Shown in pieces: positions 8,696-17,263 of a stretch of 45,551 nt of DNA. The notes beneath the pieces are model-generated. The model did not search any database. It was not told the origin of the DNA and saw nothing but the letters and a program-made list of their open reading frames with translations. Numbering within the stretch: the stretch's first letter is position 1; each line of letters opens with the position of its first letter. The DNA is from JBBRMQ01 sp038230775 (GTDB lineage Bacteria; Acidobacteriota; Thermoanaerobaculia; Gp7-AA8): the NCBI GenBank assembly GCA_038230775.1, contig JBBRMQ010000003.1, forward strand, positions 1-45,551, written 5' to 3'. Both the position numbers and the translations under genes were made by a program.

Positions 8696-9605
8696 GCGAT
8701 CGGTCTTCGCGTTCGTCGCGCTTTCGATCGTGGCGTTCGCCGCGGTCGTTTTCCGCTCCGCGGCCTACGCCAGACATCCAGACGTGCTGGCGTGGGCATT
8801 CACCTTCGATCTGACGTTGACGATTCCACTGCTGTACTACGCGCTGGTGATCCGAGGAGGGTCGGCCTCCCCGATCACGATCGTTCCGGTCTTTGTGATC
8901 TGCGTCGCCGTCGCGATGCGCCTCGTGCCGCACGACCAGCACGAGTTCCTGCACCAGATGCGCTACATCACGGCGCCGCTCGACGTGGTGATGATGGTCC
9001 TCGTCGCGCGCCGGCTCGCGCGTGGAAAGGGCACGGGCAACGGAGTGGTCGATCGTGTGATCGCTTCCGAGCTCGAGATCCTGCGTTACGGACTGTTCGC
9101 CTGGCGACGGCCCGAACCTGCCGGCTTCACTGTCCACAAGCGCAACGACTGGGCGACGATCGTGGTCTGCTTCATCGTCGCCATCGCCGCCGAATCCATC
9201 GGCGTGCATCTCCTCGTCCGGCATTGGAGTGCAACGGCGGCGTGGGTTCTCACGGGACTGGACATCTACGGAGTGATCTGGCTCATCGGCGATTACCACG
9301 CGCTACGCCTTCGACCCACCACGATTACGGATGGCGTCCTCCATCTGCACTACGGATTGCGGTGGAGCGCGGAGATCCCGCTCGCCAACATCGCGGGCAT
9401 CGCTCCCGCGAGCGCGGACTGGAAACGAAAAGGTGTGCTGAGCGTCGCGATGCTGGACGAACCGCGCCTGGTGATCGCGCTTCGCAAGCCGGTCGTGGCG
9501 CGCGGACTGTTGGGAATCCAACGGACGATCGACGCGATCGCCATTCTGCCCGACGAGCCGGAGCGATTCGAAGCCGCACTCCGGCTCCAGGGCGGGAACG
9601 AATAG
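8679..9605 (+). CDS. Polytopic membrane protein, unknown function
   Basis: A 308-residue protein with about five or six hydrophobic segments in the first two thirds (around 8-26, 38-57, 64-80, 93-108, 155-178 and 184-205). A soluble C-terminal part, about 210-308, begins LRLRPTTITDGVLHLHYGLRW and resembles a PH-like/bPH2 strand pattern. I do not recognise a named family. Its ATG lies 17 bases inside the end of the S9 peptidase gene, in another frame, so expression is probably coupled to that gene. A dispersed repeat follows about 75 bases after its stop. Confidence 0.8.
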   Translation: MITSVRRSVFAFVALSIVAFAAVVFRSAAYARHPDVLAWAFTFDLTLTIPLLYYALVIRGGSASPITIVPVFVICVAVAMRLVPHDQHEFLHQMRYITAPLDVVMMVLVARRLARGKGTGNGVVDRVIASELEILRYGLFAWRRPEPAGFTVHKRNDWATIVVCFIVAIAAESIGVHLLVRHWSATAAWVLTGLDIYGVIWLIGDYHALRLRPTTITDGVLHLHYGLRWSAEIPLANIAGIAPASADWKRKGVLSVAMLDEPRLVIALRKPVVARGLLGIQRTIDAIAILPDEPERFEAALRLQGGNE

Positions 9606-9681
9606 TCTTTCAGGGGAAACATATCGAATCGCGATGTGGTATTTCGCTGGTGGAGCTTGCGACCCGAGATCAGGCAACCAT

Positions 9682-9889
9682 GTCATCCCGAGCGTAGCGA
9701 GGGAGCGGTGTGGGTGGGCGGGACGATGAGCGCGCCGCCCGCCCACACCGGTTCCTCGCTACGCTCGGAATGACAACGCAGTTGTGATTCCCGGCCAGCG
9801 GTCGATTTCGCCTCCGCCACGTCCGCGCGCTTCGACAACGCCGTAGTGCCATCGAAAAAATGCCGCGAATCTCTGACTCAGGACACTAG
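9682..9889. repeat. Full copy of the CTAG-ended palindromic element
   Basis: A long hairpin (9682-9774) has arms GTCATCCCGAGCGTAGCGAG and the reverse complement CTCGCTACGCTCGGAATGAC, with a second inverted GTGTGGGTGGGCGG pair inside. A tail of about 115 bases follows, containing TTCGCCTCCGCCACGTC and GCCGCGAATCTCTGACTCAG, and ends GGACACTAG at 9889. The closing CTAG supplies the TAG stop codon of the DUF6526 gene on the minus strand. Other copies: 14526-14699 (left arm lost), 18536-18628 (hairpin only), 24801-24960 (inverted). No transposase is encoded, so this is a non-autonomous element or REP-like unit. Confidence 0.8.
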
Positions 9890-10320
9890 GCGCGCAACGT
9901 GTCGGGCTTCCAGTTCTTGATCCGCTGCTTGATCTCGCTGCGGGTTTTCACGTCCCCATTCAGCACCGCGCGGCACAAATCAGGAACCTCGGCATCGTCG
10001 CAGAACCGCATCGCGATCAACTGCCCCGTTCTCAATTCGCCGATGCGTCCTCGCAGATCGGGGGGAAGAATCTGCTGCAGTCGCAAACGCTCTTCGAGCC
10101 GGATAAGGCGATCTTGAACGCGCAGGGCCATCAGGCGCGAGGAGAACGCCAGCGTCACGAGCGCGGCCGCGACGATCGCATTCCACACGCTCCAGACGCC
10201 CGGGCGTCGATAAATCATGTACAGCTGCAGAAGAAGATTGACCGAGAGAATCGGAACGCTGATGAAGTGGAACAGCGGAAACCACCGCCGGTGACTGCCG
10301 TAGCTCTGAATCTGGTCCAT
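9886..10320 (-). CDS. DUF6526 family membrane protein
   Basis: A 144-residue protein with an N-terminal YGSHRRWFPLFHF motif, two membrane helices (about 19-37 and 47-65) and a charged cytoplasmic tail with RLIRLEERLRLQQ, ELRTGQLIAMRFCDD and the closing IKNWKPDTLRA. This order is the DUF6526 pattern as I recall it; the biochemical role is unknown. Its TAG stop is formed by the last bases of the dispersed element at 9682-9889. It lies just downstream of dnaE on the same strand (nine bases after the dnaE stop), so it may be co-transcribed with it. Confidence 0.85.
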   Translation of the reverse strand: MDQIQSYGSHRRWFPLFHFISVPILSVNLLLQLYMIYRRPGVWSVWNAIVAAALVTLAFSSRLMALRVQDRLIRLEERLRLQQILPPDLRGRIGELRTGQLIAMRFCDDAEVPDLCRAVLNGDVKTRSEIKQRIKNWKPDTLRA

Positions 10321-10329
10321 GAAGCCTCC

Positions 10330-13300
10330 TCAGAAAACGTATCGCGCGGTGGCGTGAACCTGCTGCTGGGCGCTGCTGAGCGCCGGTCCGGGTTGAACGC
10401 GGAAATGGTGATTCAACTTCAACCTCAACTCCGCCTTCCCGAGCTCAGCCGGCACCTCGGTAATCGTCACGCTGACCGGAATCTCGCCGGCGTGATCCTC
10501 GAAGATCTCACGCATCCGCTTCACCGCATCATCGCTCATGCGCTGATACGGCACTTCGAGCGCGATCTCCTTGACCTTCTTGTCGCGGATGCCTTCGAGC
10601 GGAATGATCTCCAGCGCGTTGAGCTCGGGCGTGATGGGCGCCTCATGAAACGCGGCCGCATGCGCGGCGAACTCGGGCTCGGCCTCGGGTTCGGGGACGG
10701 GTTCCAGTGTGGGGACGGGCTTCAGCCCGTCCTGGGGCGGGCTGAAGCCCGCCCCCACATTCGGCGTTCCGCCGAATAAACCGAGATTGTCCCTGCCATC
10801 CCCATATTTCTCGCGCTCGATCTCTTTCGGATCGCGATCGTCTTCCGCCGCATCGTCCTCGGTGACGTCGTACGCGGAGATCCGTGTGTACTCGTCATCG
10901 ATGCGCTGCGCCTGCTGCTCGGCCGATTGCAGCGCTGCGCTGCGGCCGGCCTGCATGCCGCCGGTGTCCTTGACGCTCGCGGTCAGCAGGATGGCGATCC
11001 CGTTGTCGAGCCACTTGACGTACTTCGAGTAGAGATCGGAGAAGACGACGACCTCGACGGATCCGAATTGATCCTCGAGGAAGAACTTCGCCATCAGCTT
11101 CCCCTCGTTCGGCCCCTTCTTGATCTTGGTGCGCTTGATCTGCGAGACGATGCCGCCGATGTTCACCACCTCGTCAATATGTTGACTGAGTGTCTCCGTG
11201 CTGGCGTTGCCGAAGATCTTCAGATCCTCGGCGTACTTGTTCAATGGATGGCCGGTGATGTAGAAGCCGAGCGTCTCCTTCTCGTTGCGGAGCTTCTCTT
11301 CTTCTGCCCACTCGGACGCGGCTTTGACGATCGGTCGCATGCTGGCCCCGCCGAAAAGCGCCACCTGCGCAACGTTCTCTCTGGACCGCTGCGCTCCATC
11401 CGCAGTCGTCTCGGCCGAGTCGAACAAAGCCCGTCGGGTGAGATTGAACGAGTCGAAGGACCCCGACTTGATCAGCGCTTCGATCACCTTCTTGTTGCAC
11501 GCGCGGAGGTCGATCGCCTCGCAGAACTGGTGCAGCGACGTGAAGCGGCCGATCTCGCGCCGCGCGACGAGAATCGACTCGATCGCGCTCTCGCCGACGC
11601 CTTTGACGGCGCCGAGGCCGAAGCGGATGTTCGGGCCGACGACGGTGAAGGAGTAGTTCGACTCGTTGATGTCCGGCGGCAGGATGGTGATGCCCATCTG
11701 CGCCGACTCGTGAATGAACTTCACTACCTGCTCGGTACGGTCCATTTCCGAGGTCATGAGCGCGGCCATGAAATGCCGCGGGTAGTGCACCTTCAGCCAC
11801 GCGGTCTGGTACGCGACGAGAGCGTACGCGACCGAATGGGACTTGTTGAAGCCGTAACGTGCGAACGGCTCGATGAAGTCGAAGATCTCGCCCGCCTTTT
11901 CCTTCGGATACTTGTTGGCGACGGCGCCGGACACGAACTTGTCGCGCTGCTGCTCCATGATCACGCGATCCTTCTTGCCCATCGCCTTGCGCAGGAGGTC
12001 GGCGTCGCCCAGCGAGAAGCCCGCAACCGCCTGCGCGATCTGCATGACCTGCTCCTGATAGACGATGACGCCGTACGTCTCCTCGAGGAAATCCTTCATG
12101 ATCGGCACGAGGTAGCGCGATTTCGATTGCCCGTTCTTGCGGCGCACATACTCGTCGACCATGCCGGCGTCGAGAGCGCCGGGCCGGTAGAGCGCATTGA
12201 GTGCCGCCAGATCCTCGAACCTCGTCGGCCGCGACTTGCGCAGCAGATCGACCATGCCCCCCGATTCGAACTGGAACACGCCCTTGGTGCGGCCTTCCTG
12301 GAAAAGCCGGAAGACGTCGGCGTCATCGAACGGAATGGCGGTGATGTCGATCGTCTCCCCCGTCGCCGCCTTCACCGACTTGATCGCGTCGTCGATCACC
12401 GTCAGCGTGCGCAGACCGAGGAAGTCCATCTTGAGGAGGCCCATCTTTTCGACGACGCGCATGTCGAACTGGGTGACGATTTCATCGCGCGTCGTGCGAT
12501 AGAGGGGAACGAAATTCGTCACCGGTTCCGGTGTGATGACCACGCCCGCCGCGTGCATGCCGGCGTGCCGCGACAGGCCCTCGAGCCGCGAGCCGATCTC
12601 GATGATTTTCGCCACTTCCGGATCGTTCTTCACCGCGTCGGCGAGCGCCGGCGAGTCTCTTGCCGCCGCAGGCAGAGAGACGTCGGGGCCGTTCGGGATC
12701 GTCTTCGCCACTTTGTCGACGAAGCCGTACGGCAGGCCTAACACGCGGCCGACGTCGCGCACCACCGACTTCGCCGCCATCGTTCCAAACGTGATGATCT
12801 GCGCCACGTTCTCCTGCCCGTACTTCTCGCGCACGTAGTCGATGACTTCGCCGCGCCGATTCATGCAGAAGTCGATGTCGATGTCGGGCATCGAGATGCG
12901 CTCCGGATTCAGAAAGCGCTCGAAGAGAAGGTCGTAGTCCAGCGGATCGATGTCGGTGATCTGCATCGAGTACGCGACAAGCGAGCCGGCGGCCGAGCCG
13001 CGGCCCGGACCAACGGGAATCCCGCTGTCCCGCGCGAACTTGATGAAGTCCCACACGACCAGGAAGTAGCCGGGGAACCCCATGTTCTTGATGATCTCGA
13101 TCTCGCGCTCGAGCCGGTCGTGGTACACCTCGACCTCGTACTTCTTGCGCTTCGCTTCGAAGAGCGGCGCCATCGCGGCGAGGCGGCGCTTCAAGCCCTC
13201 GCGCGCGATCTTCTCGAAGTAGCCGCCGGAGTCGAAGCCTTTCGGCACCGGAAACTTCGGCAGATGAAGTCCCGAGGTGTCGATCTTCATGTTGATGCGG

Positions 13301-14121
13301 TCGGCGATCCGGAGCGTGTTCTCTACAGCCTGTGGATAGGCAGCGAAGACCTTCCGCATCTCATCCGGGCTCTTCACGTAGAAGTCATCGGAGTAGAACT
13401 TCATCCGCCGCTCATCGCCCAGCGTCTTGCCGGTACCGATGCAGAGAAGGACCTCGTGAGCGAACGCATCATCCTTATCGAGGTAGTGCGAGTCGTTCGT
13501 TCCGACCAGTTGCAGCCCGACTTCTTCGCCGAGCTGCGCCATCATCGGAAGGATTTTCTGCTGGTCGGGAATGCCGTGATCCTGAATCTCGAGGAAGAAG
13601 TTCTCGGGTCCGAGGATCTCGCGATACTGCAGGGCAGCTTCTTTGGCTTTGGTGTAATTGCCACCAGCGAGACTCTGCGATACCTCCCCCTTCAGACAGG
13701 AGGAAAGGACGATCAGACCCTCGCGGTACTCGCGCAGAAGCTCTTTGTCGATGCGGGGTTTGTAGTAGAAGCCGTCGGTGTAACCGGCGCTGACGAGCTT
13801 CACCAGATTGCGGTAGCCCTGATCGTTCGACGCGAGGACGATCAGATGGTTGTTCGATCCCGCGTCCGCCGCCTGATCCTCGACGCCCGCCTTCTCCAGC
13901 CGCGATCCGTACGCGACGTACATCTCGCAGCCGATGATCGGCTTCACACCCTCGCTCTTCATCGCGTTGTAGAACTCGATGGCGCCGAACATGTTGCCGT
14001 GATCGGTGATCGCGCACGCCGGCATCCCCAACGCCGCCACGCGCTTCGCCAACGCCTCCGGTCTCGTCGCGCCGTCGAGCAGGGAGTATTCGGTATGTTG
14101 GTGGAGATGGACGAAGGACAT
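10330..14121 (-). CDS. dnaE: DNA polymerase III subunit alpha (DnaE)
   Basis: The replicative polymerase catalytic subunit, 1263 residues from the ATG at 14121 (MSFVHLHQHTEYSLLDG is the standard family start). An in-frame GTG at 14163 would add 14 residues without support. The PHP domain shows HLHQHTEYS, ITDHGNMFGAIEF and the late NDSHYLD, so its metal site looks intact. The polymerase core has GPGRGSAAGSLVAYSMQ and the acidic motif PDIDIDF (about 412-418). A tandem helix-hairpin-helix region and an OB fold (VNIGGIVSQIKRTKIKKG) follow. About residues 1121-1138 (GAGFSPPQDGLKPVPTLE) are encoded by a GTGTGGGG-type palindrome inserted in frame in the C-terminal linker. Confidence 0.98.
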   Translation of the reverse strand: MSFVHLHQHTEYSLLDGATRPEALAKRVAALGMPACAITDHGNMFGAIEFYNAMKSEGVKPIIGCEMYVAYGSRLEKAGVEDQAADAGSNNHLIVLASNDQGYRNLVKLVSAGYTDGFYYKPRIDKELLREYREGLIVLSSCLKGEVSQSLAGGNYTKAKEAALQYREILGPENFFLEIQDHGIPDQQKILPMMAQLGEEVGLQLVGTNDSHYLDKDDAFAHEVLLCIGTGKTLGDERRMKFYSDDFYVKSPDEMRKVFAAYPQAVENTLRIADRINMKIDTSGLHLPKFPVPKGFDSGGYFEKIAREGLKRRLAAMAPLFEAKRKKYEVEVYHDRLEREIEIIKNMGFPGYFLVVWDFIKFARDSGIPVGPGRGSAAGSLVAYSMQITDIDPLDYDLLFERFLNPERISMPDIDIDFCMNRRGEVIDYVREKYGQENVAQIITFGTMAAKSVVRDVGRVLGLPYGFVDKVAKTIPNGPDVSLPAAARDSPALADAVKNDPEVAKIIEIGSRLEGLSRHAGMHAAGVVITPEPVTNFVPLYRTTRDEIVTQFDMRVVEKMGLLKMDFLGLRTLTVIDDAIKSVKAATGETIDITAIPFDDADVFRLFQEGRTKGVFQFESGGMVDLLRKSRPTRFEDLAALNALYRPGALDAGMVDEYVRRKNGQSKSRYLVPIMKDFLEETYGVIVYQEQVMQIAQAVAGFSLGDADLLRKAMGKKDRVIMEQQRDKFVSGAVANKYPKEKAGEIFDFIEPFARYGFNKSHSVAYALVAYQTAWLKVHYPRHFMAALMTSEMDRTEQVVKFIHESAQMGITILPPDINESNYSFTVVGPNIRFGLGAVKGVGESAIESILVARREIGRFTSLHQFCEAIDLRACNKKVIEALIKSGSFDSFNLTRRALFDSAETTADGAQRSRENVAQVALFGGASMRPIVKAASEWAEEEKLRNEKETLGFYITGHPLNKYAEDLKIFGNASTETLSQHIDEVVNIGGIVSQIKRTKIKKGPNEGKLMAKFFLEDQFGSVEVVVFSDLYSKYVKWLDNGIAILLTASVKDTGGMQAGRSAALQSAEQQAQRIDDEYTRISAYDVTEDDAAEDDRDPKEIEREKYGDGRDNLGLFGGTPNVGAGFSPPQDGLKPVPTLEPVPEPEAEPEFAAHAAAFHEAPITPELNALEIIPLEGIRDKKVKEIALEVPYQRMSDDAVKRMREIFEDHAGEIPVSVTITEVPAELGKAELRLKLNHHFRVQPGPALSSAQQQVHATARYVF
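10707..10760. repeat. REP-like palindrome inside dnaE
   Basis: GTGTGGGGACGGGCTTCAGC through GCTGAAGCCCGCCCCCACAT forms a near-perfect hairpin made of two nested CGGGCTTCAGCCCG units. It is read in frame as part of DnaE in a Pro/Glu-rich linker. It belongs to the same family as 6753, 39229 and 43563. Confidence 0.8.
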
Positions 14122-14185
14122 CGGGTACGCCAATTTTACCTTTTGCCCGGCGGCGAAAGGCACATGAACCTGTGCATTTCGAAAA

Positions 14186-14240
14186 GGACTGAGGACTGAG
14201 GACTGAGTTAGAACCCGGGCAGTTCCTCAGTTCTCAGTCA
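14186..14240. repeat. GGACTGA heptamer array, small inverted pair
   Basis: Three tandem GGACTGA units (14186-14206), a loop of about 16 bases, then two reverse-complement units (CTCAGTT, CTCAGTC) before 14240. It sits just upstream of dnaE, whose promoter should lie in or near this stretch. Same word as the large array at 14391. Confidence 0.75.
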
Positions 14241-14298
14241 AGTCGGCTGGCGCAATCAAAGGACCGGGACTGAGCAACTGGCCGGCAGTGGGTTAACA

Positions 14299-14380
14299 AT
14301 GCAGAATGCAGAATGCAGAATGCAGAATGCAAAACTCAAAGATTCTCTGCATTTGGCATTCTGCATTCTGCATTCTGCAT
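14299..14380. repeat. ATGCAGA heptamer array, inverted pair
   Basis: Four exact ATGCAGA units and one variant (14299-14333), a 12-base spacer, then TCTGCAT units at 14346, 14360, 14367 and 14374 with one variant at 14353. The halves are complementary, so the block can fold as one long hairpin. Word and loop differ from the neighbouring CTCAGTC array but the design is the same. Confidence 0.85.
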
Positions 14381-14390
14381 TCGGTTCTGA

Positions 14391-14520
14391 CTCAGTCCTC
14401 AGTCCTCAGTCCTCAGTCCTCAGTCCTCAGCCCTCAGTCCTCAGCCCTCAGTCCTCAGTCCTCAGTCCTCAGCCCTCAGTCCTCAGCCCTCAGTCCTCAG
14501 TCCTCAGTCCTCAGTCCTCA
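14391..14520. repeat. Large CTCAGTC heptamer array (18 full units)
   Basis: Eighteen complete 7-bp units plus four bases: fourteen CTCAGTC and four CTCAGCC (units 6, 8, 12 and 14). All are in one orientation; the complementary units lie about 190 bases to the left at 14186. It runs straight into a copy of the CTAG-ended element whose left arm is missing. Its translation in any frame gives QSSVLSP-type repeats that are not a real protein. The 14164-14736 gap holds nothing else but repeats. Confidence 0.9.
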
Positions 14521-14525
14521 TAAAA

Positions 14526-14699
14526 GCGGTGTGGGTGGGCGGGACGATGAGCGAGCCGCCCGCCCACACCGGTTCCTCGCTACGCTCGGAATGACAAGGC
14601 AGTTGTGATTCTCGTCCAGCGGTCGATTTCGCCTCGGCCACGTTCACGAGCTTCGACAAGGCTGGAATGCCCTCGACAAGATGCCGCGAATCTCTGACA
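14526..14699. repeat. Truncated copy of the CTAG-ended palindromic element
   Basis: Matches 9692-9885 starting inside the inner GTGTGGGTGGGCGG arm and running through GGTTCCTCGCTACGCTCGGA, ATGAC, the AGCGGTCGATTTCGCCT segment and GCCGCGAATCTCTGACA. The outer left arm is missing and the position is taken by the CTCAGTC array, which suggests recombination or array growth at this junction. Confidence 0.75.
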
Positions 14700-14736
14700 C
14701 CAAGCCGGGTGGTACCGATTCAACCAATACACTCCG

Positions 14737-15468
14737 CTAGCTGTCGAACGCCACGCCGCCGATCGGCCGGCCGGTGGTTCGCGGATCAACTCGCGAATCG
14801 AGCAGCTCGCGAAGGCTCGTCAGCTCCAGGAACATGTGCCGATGGCGGATGCAGTGCACCGCGATGGCGAAGAACAGCAACGACACGGCCGCGAAGAACA
14901 CCGCGGACGCCGGGCTCGAGGCCGGTAGCGGACCGCTCGCTTTCGCGACGAAGAGCTCCTGCACGAGAATCAGCGCGAACAGAGGCAGCGGGAAAAACAC
15001 CAGCGCCGAAAGCAGCCGGCTGGCCTGCACGCGGAAGTACGGCCGCAGCGCAAGAAACGTAAACGCCACGAAGTAGCCGAGCATCATCAACGCGACGAAA
15101 TGCATCTCGTTCACGCCCGTCGATACCGTCTGGCGGCGCACCAGCATCAACATTCTGGCCTGAAGAAGCAGCACCCAGGCGAGCGAGACGACAGCGGCCA
15201 CGATGGCCGAGAGCGCCAGGAATCCGCCGAACAGGTTGCGCGCGGCGAGCAGCGTCGCCATGCGCACCAGAATCGCGGCCACCGCCACGCCGGCGATCAG
15301 CGCCACGAGAATCGCCCATCCGGATCGCGCAACGGCCTGAATCCCGCCGCCGTGAACGGCCACGAAGGCCATCGAGCCGCTCTCGAGCTCTTGCCCGACC
15401 GTCGCCGCTGCGGTGAGCGCGAGGAAAAGGCAGAACGCGGTGCCGAGGTAGAAGAGCGGCTTGGGCAT
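14737..15468 (-). CDS. Polytopic membrane protein, unknown function
   Basis: A 243-residue, very hydrophobic protein with about six membrane segments (around 5-22, 48-70, 78-100, 122-142, 150-170 and 185-208) and a short polar tail. The first hydrophobic segment (MPKPLFYLGTAFCLFLAL) may be a signal anchor. No family motif is recognised. It is preceded on the minus strand by the Rof-like gene, 27 bases away, and could be in one transcript with it. Downstream lies the repeat island before dnaE. Confidence 0.72.
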   Translation of the reverse strand: MPKPLFYLGTAFCLFLALTAAATVGQELESGSMAFVAVHGGGIQAVARSGWAILVALIAGVAVAAILVRMATLLAARNLFGGFLALSAIVAAVVSLAWVLLLQARMLMLVRRQTVSTGVNEMHFVALMMLGYFVAFTFLALRPYFRVQASRLLSALVFFPLPLFALILVQELFVAKASGPLPASSPASAVFFAAVSLLFFAIAVHCIRHRHMFLELTSLRELLDSRVDPRTTGRPIGGVAFDS

Positions 15469-15495
15469 GGAGTGATGGTACCGCAGGTAGCGGCG

Positions 15496-15732
15496 CTAGG
15501 CGTCCCGCATGGAAATGATGTGATCGAGCCGGATCTCCAGCGGCCCGGTCGCGGAATCGAACTTCACGAACTCGGCACCGTTGGCCGTGTAGACATCGGC
15601 CACGGTACCGGTCTCTCGCTGCGTCACCCCTTCGAGGTCGAACTCGAGGTCGACGCGTTTCTTGTGCATCGCCGCTTCTTCCAGTTGGTCGTGATCATCA
15701 CAGGAAATCGGCTGATACCGATCTTCCGCCAT
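15496..15732 (-). CDS. rof: Rof/YaeO-like Rho-binding antiterminator
   Basis: A 78-residue protein. It carries the Rof signature YQPISCDDHDQLEEA near the start, followed by the small beta-barrel strands RVDLEFDLEG, TGTVADVYTA, EFVKFDS and LEIRLDHIISM. In enterobacteria Rof binds the primary RNA site of Rho and weakens Rho-dependent termination. I placed the start at the ATG at 15732, preceded by GGAAGGGGGA on the minus strand. A longer frame to 15993 only translates a heptamer repeat. Rof is best known from Gammaproteobacteria, so its presence here is of interest. Confidence 0.8.
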   Translation of the reverse strand: MAEDRYQPISCDDHDQLEEAAMHKKRVDLEFDLEGVTQRETGTVADVYTANGAEFVKFDSATGPLEIRLDHIISMRDA

Positions 15733-15797
15733 CGTTGAGATCCCCCTTCCGTTTTTCATTACATGTTCAATGCCGATCCGGCGCGGCTCGCGCCGCG

Positions 15798-15856
15798 CGT
15801 TGTCGGTTGACGGTTGACCCACCCTCCCGTCAACCGTCAACTGTCCACCGTCAACG
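15798..15856. repeat. GGTTGAC heptamer array, inverted pair
   Basis: Three forward units (CGTTGTC, GGTTGAC, GGTTGAC, 15798-15818), a 10-base loop, then four reverse units (GTCAACC, GTCAACT, GTCCACC, GTCAACG, 15829-15856). The outer pair CGTTG/CAACG is also matched, so the block folds as one hairpin. It lies between the divergent rof and 104-residue genes, where their promoters must be. Confidence 0.85.
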
Positions 15857-15907
15857 CGTCCGCAGGACGCACGCTGTGATACGCTTTTCGGCCGGGTCCC
15901 CTCCACA

Positions 15908-16222
15908 ATGACGGTCAGTTCGATTTTCCAGATGCAGAACCTCGCCGCGGCCATGCCGCTGGCGTTTGCGCTGCTCCTTCTGGTCATCCTCATCGTGTCC
16001 TTCCGATCGCGTGCAGTCGTCTTCTGTCAGTACCTGGAGACGATGACGGGCATCAAGCTGCGACCGTCAGAAGTCCGTCGCGTGTATCGCGAAGGCGGCG
16101 CGGATGCGGTGCGCGAGTACTTCCTCGACCTCATCATTCGAGAAGATCTGAAACAGGGTCCGATCTCGATTCCGGGCGGCCCGAAAGAGGCCGTGCAGCA
16201 CGCCCGCGCGACTGGCGACTAA
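15908..16222 (+). CDS. Small single-span membrane protein, unknown function
   Basis: A 104-residue protein with one hydrophobic segment near the start (about 15-32, MPLAFALLLLVILIVSF) and a soluble tail of about 70 residues containing MTGIKLRPSEVRRVYREGG and AVREYFLDLII, which look helical and could be a small cytoplasmic domain. No family is recognised. The coding bias matches its neighbours and the frame is closed by a TAA at 16220. It is divergent from rof, and its 3' end faces the macro-domain gene. Confidence 0.7.
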   Translation: MTVSSIFQMQNLAAAMPLAFALLLLVILIVSFRSRAVVFCQYLETMTGIKLRPSEVRRVYREGGADAVREYFLDLIIREDLKQGPISIPGGPKEAVQHARATGD

Positions 16223-16273
16223 GGCCTCCGGACTGAAGCTGAGGAGGCGGGGATGACGCATTCCTTCGTCCCT

Positions 16274-16771
16274 TTACGCCGCCGAAGTCCCCAAAGAGCG
16301 TTCCAGCGCGTGTCGCATATCGTCGCCGAATGCGACGAGGATGATCCGCTCGAAACCTGACGCCTGCCGGCATTCGCCTACCGCAATTTCGGCAGCCTGA
16401 TCGACCGGATATCCGTAGACGCCGCAACTGATCGCGGGAAACGCGATCGTCGCAACGCCGTTCTCTCGCGCGAGATCGAGGCTGTTCCGATAGCAGGAAG
16501 CGAGCAACGCCGGTTCGCCGGAGCGGCCGCCGCGCCAGATCGGGCCGACGGTGTGAATCACGAACTTCGCCGCCAGCCGGTAGCCGCGCGTTATGCGAGC
16601 CTCCCCTGTCGGACAACCACCGATCCTGCGACATTCTTCGAGGAGCTCGGGACCCGCTGCACGATGGATCGCGCCGTCAACACCGCCGCCGCCGAGGAGA
16701 GACTCGTTCGCCGCGTTGACGATAGCGCCGACGGCGAGCTTCGTGATGTCACCCACGAGAAGTTGCAGCAT
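16274..16771 (-). CDS. Macro-domain ADP-ribose hydrolase/binder
   Basis: A 165-residue stand-alone macro domain starting LQLLVGDITKLAVGAIVNAA. It has the ligand loops NAANESLLGGGGVDGAIH and FPAISCGVYGYP, and TGEARITRGYRL between them, as in O-acetyl-ADP-ribose deacetylases such as YmdB. It should remove or bind ADP-ribose on proteins, RNA or O-acetyl-ADP-ribose in the cytoplasm. The start at 16771 is the last Met before the domain. Immediately upstream lies a GGACTGA array with no Shine-Dalgarno sequence, so translation is either leaderless, weak, or starts within the repeat at 16837, which would add a 22-residue QSSVLSP-type leader. Confidence 0.92.
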   Translation of the reverse strand: MLQLLVGDITKLAVGAIVNAANESLLGGGGVDGAIHRAAGPELLEECRRIGGCPTGEARITRGYRLAAKFVIHTVGPIWRGGRSGEPALLASCYRNSLDLARENGVATIAFPAISCGVYGYPVDQAAEIAVGECRQASGFERIILVAFGDDMRHALERSLGTSAA

Positions 16772-16772
16772 A

Positions 16773-16852
16773 GGACTGAGGACTGAGGACTGAGGACTGA
16801 GGACTGAGGACTGAGGAGCCAAATGGCCCGGGCGCACCTCAGCCCTCAGTCC

Positions 16853-16858
<6 letters not shown>
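16773..16858. repeat. GGACTGA heptamer array, inverted pair between two genes
   Basis: Six GGACTGA units (16773-16814), a 23-base loop, and three reverse units (CTCAGCC, CTCAGTC, CTCAGTC, 16838-16858). It fills the space between the EVE gene stop and the macro gene start. The EVE stop codon (TGA, 16853-16855) is inside a unit, and the macro start codon lies two bases from the first unit. Confidence 0.88.

Positions 16859-17259
<401 letters not shown>

Positions 17260-17263
<4 letters not shown>

Noticed and set aside
10927..12741. 604-residue plus-strand frame opposite dnaE
   Set aside because: Antisense shadow; dnaE on the other strand is certain.
14391..14520. CRISPR-like array
   Set aside because: Repeat units are 7 bases without spacers; no cas genes are present.
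14299..14608. Open frames with QNAECRM and QSSVLSP peptide repeats in the heptamer arrays
   Set aside because: They are direct translations of short repeats in several frames, with no start site or conservation signal, so not counted as genes.
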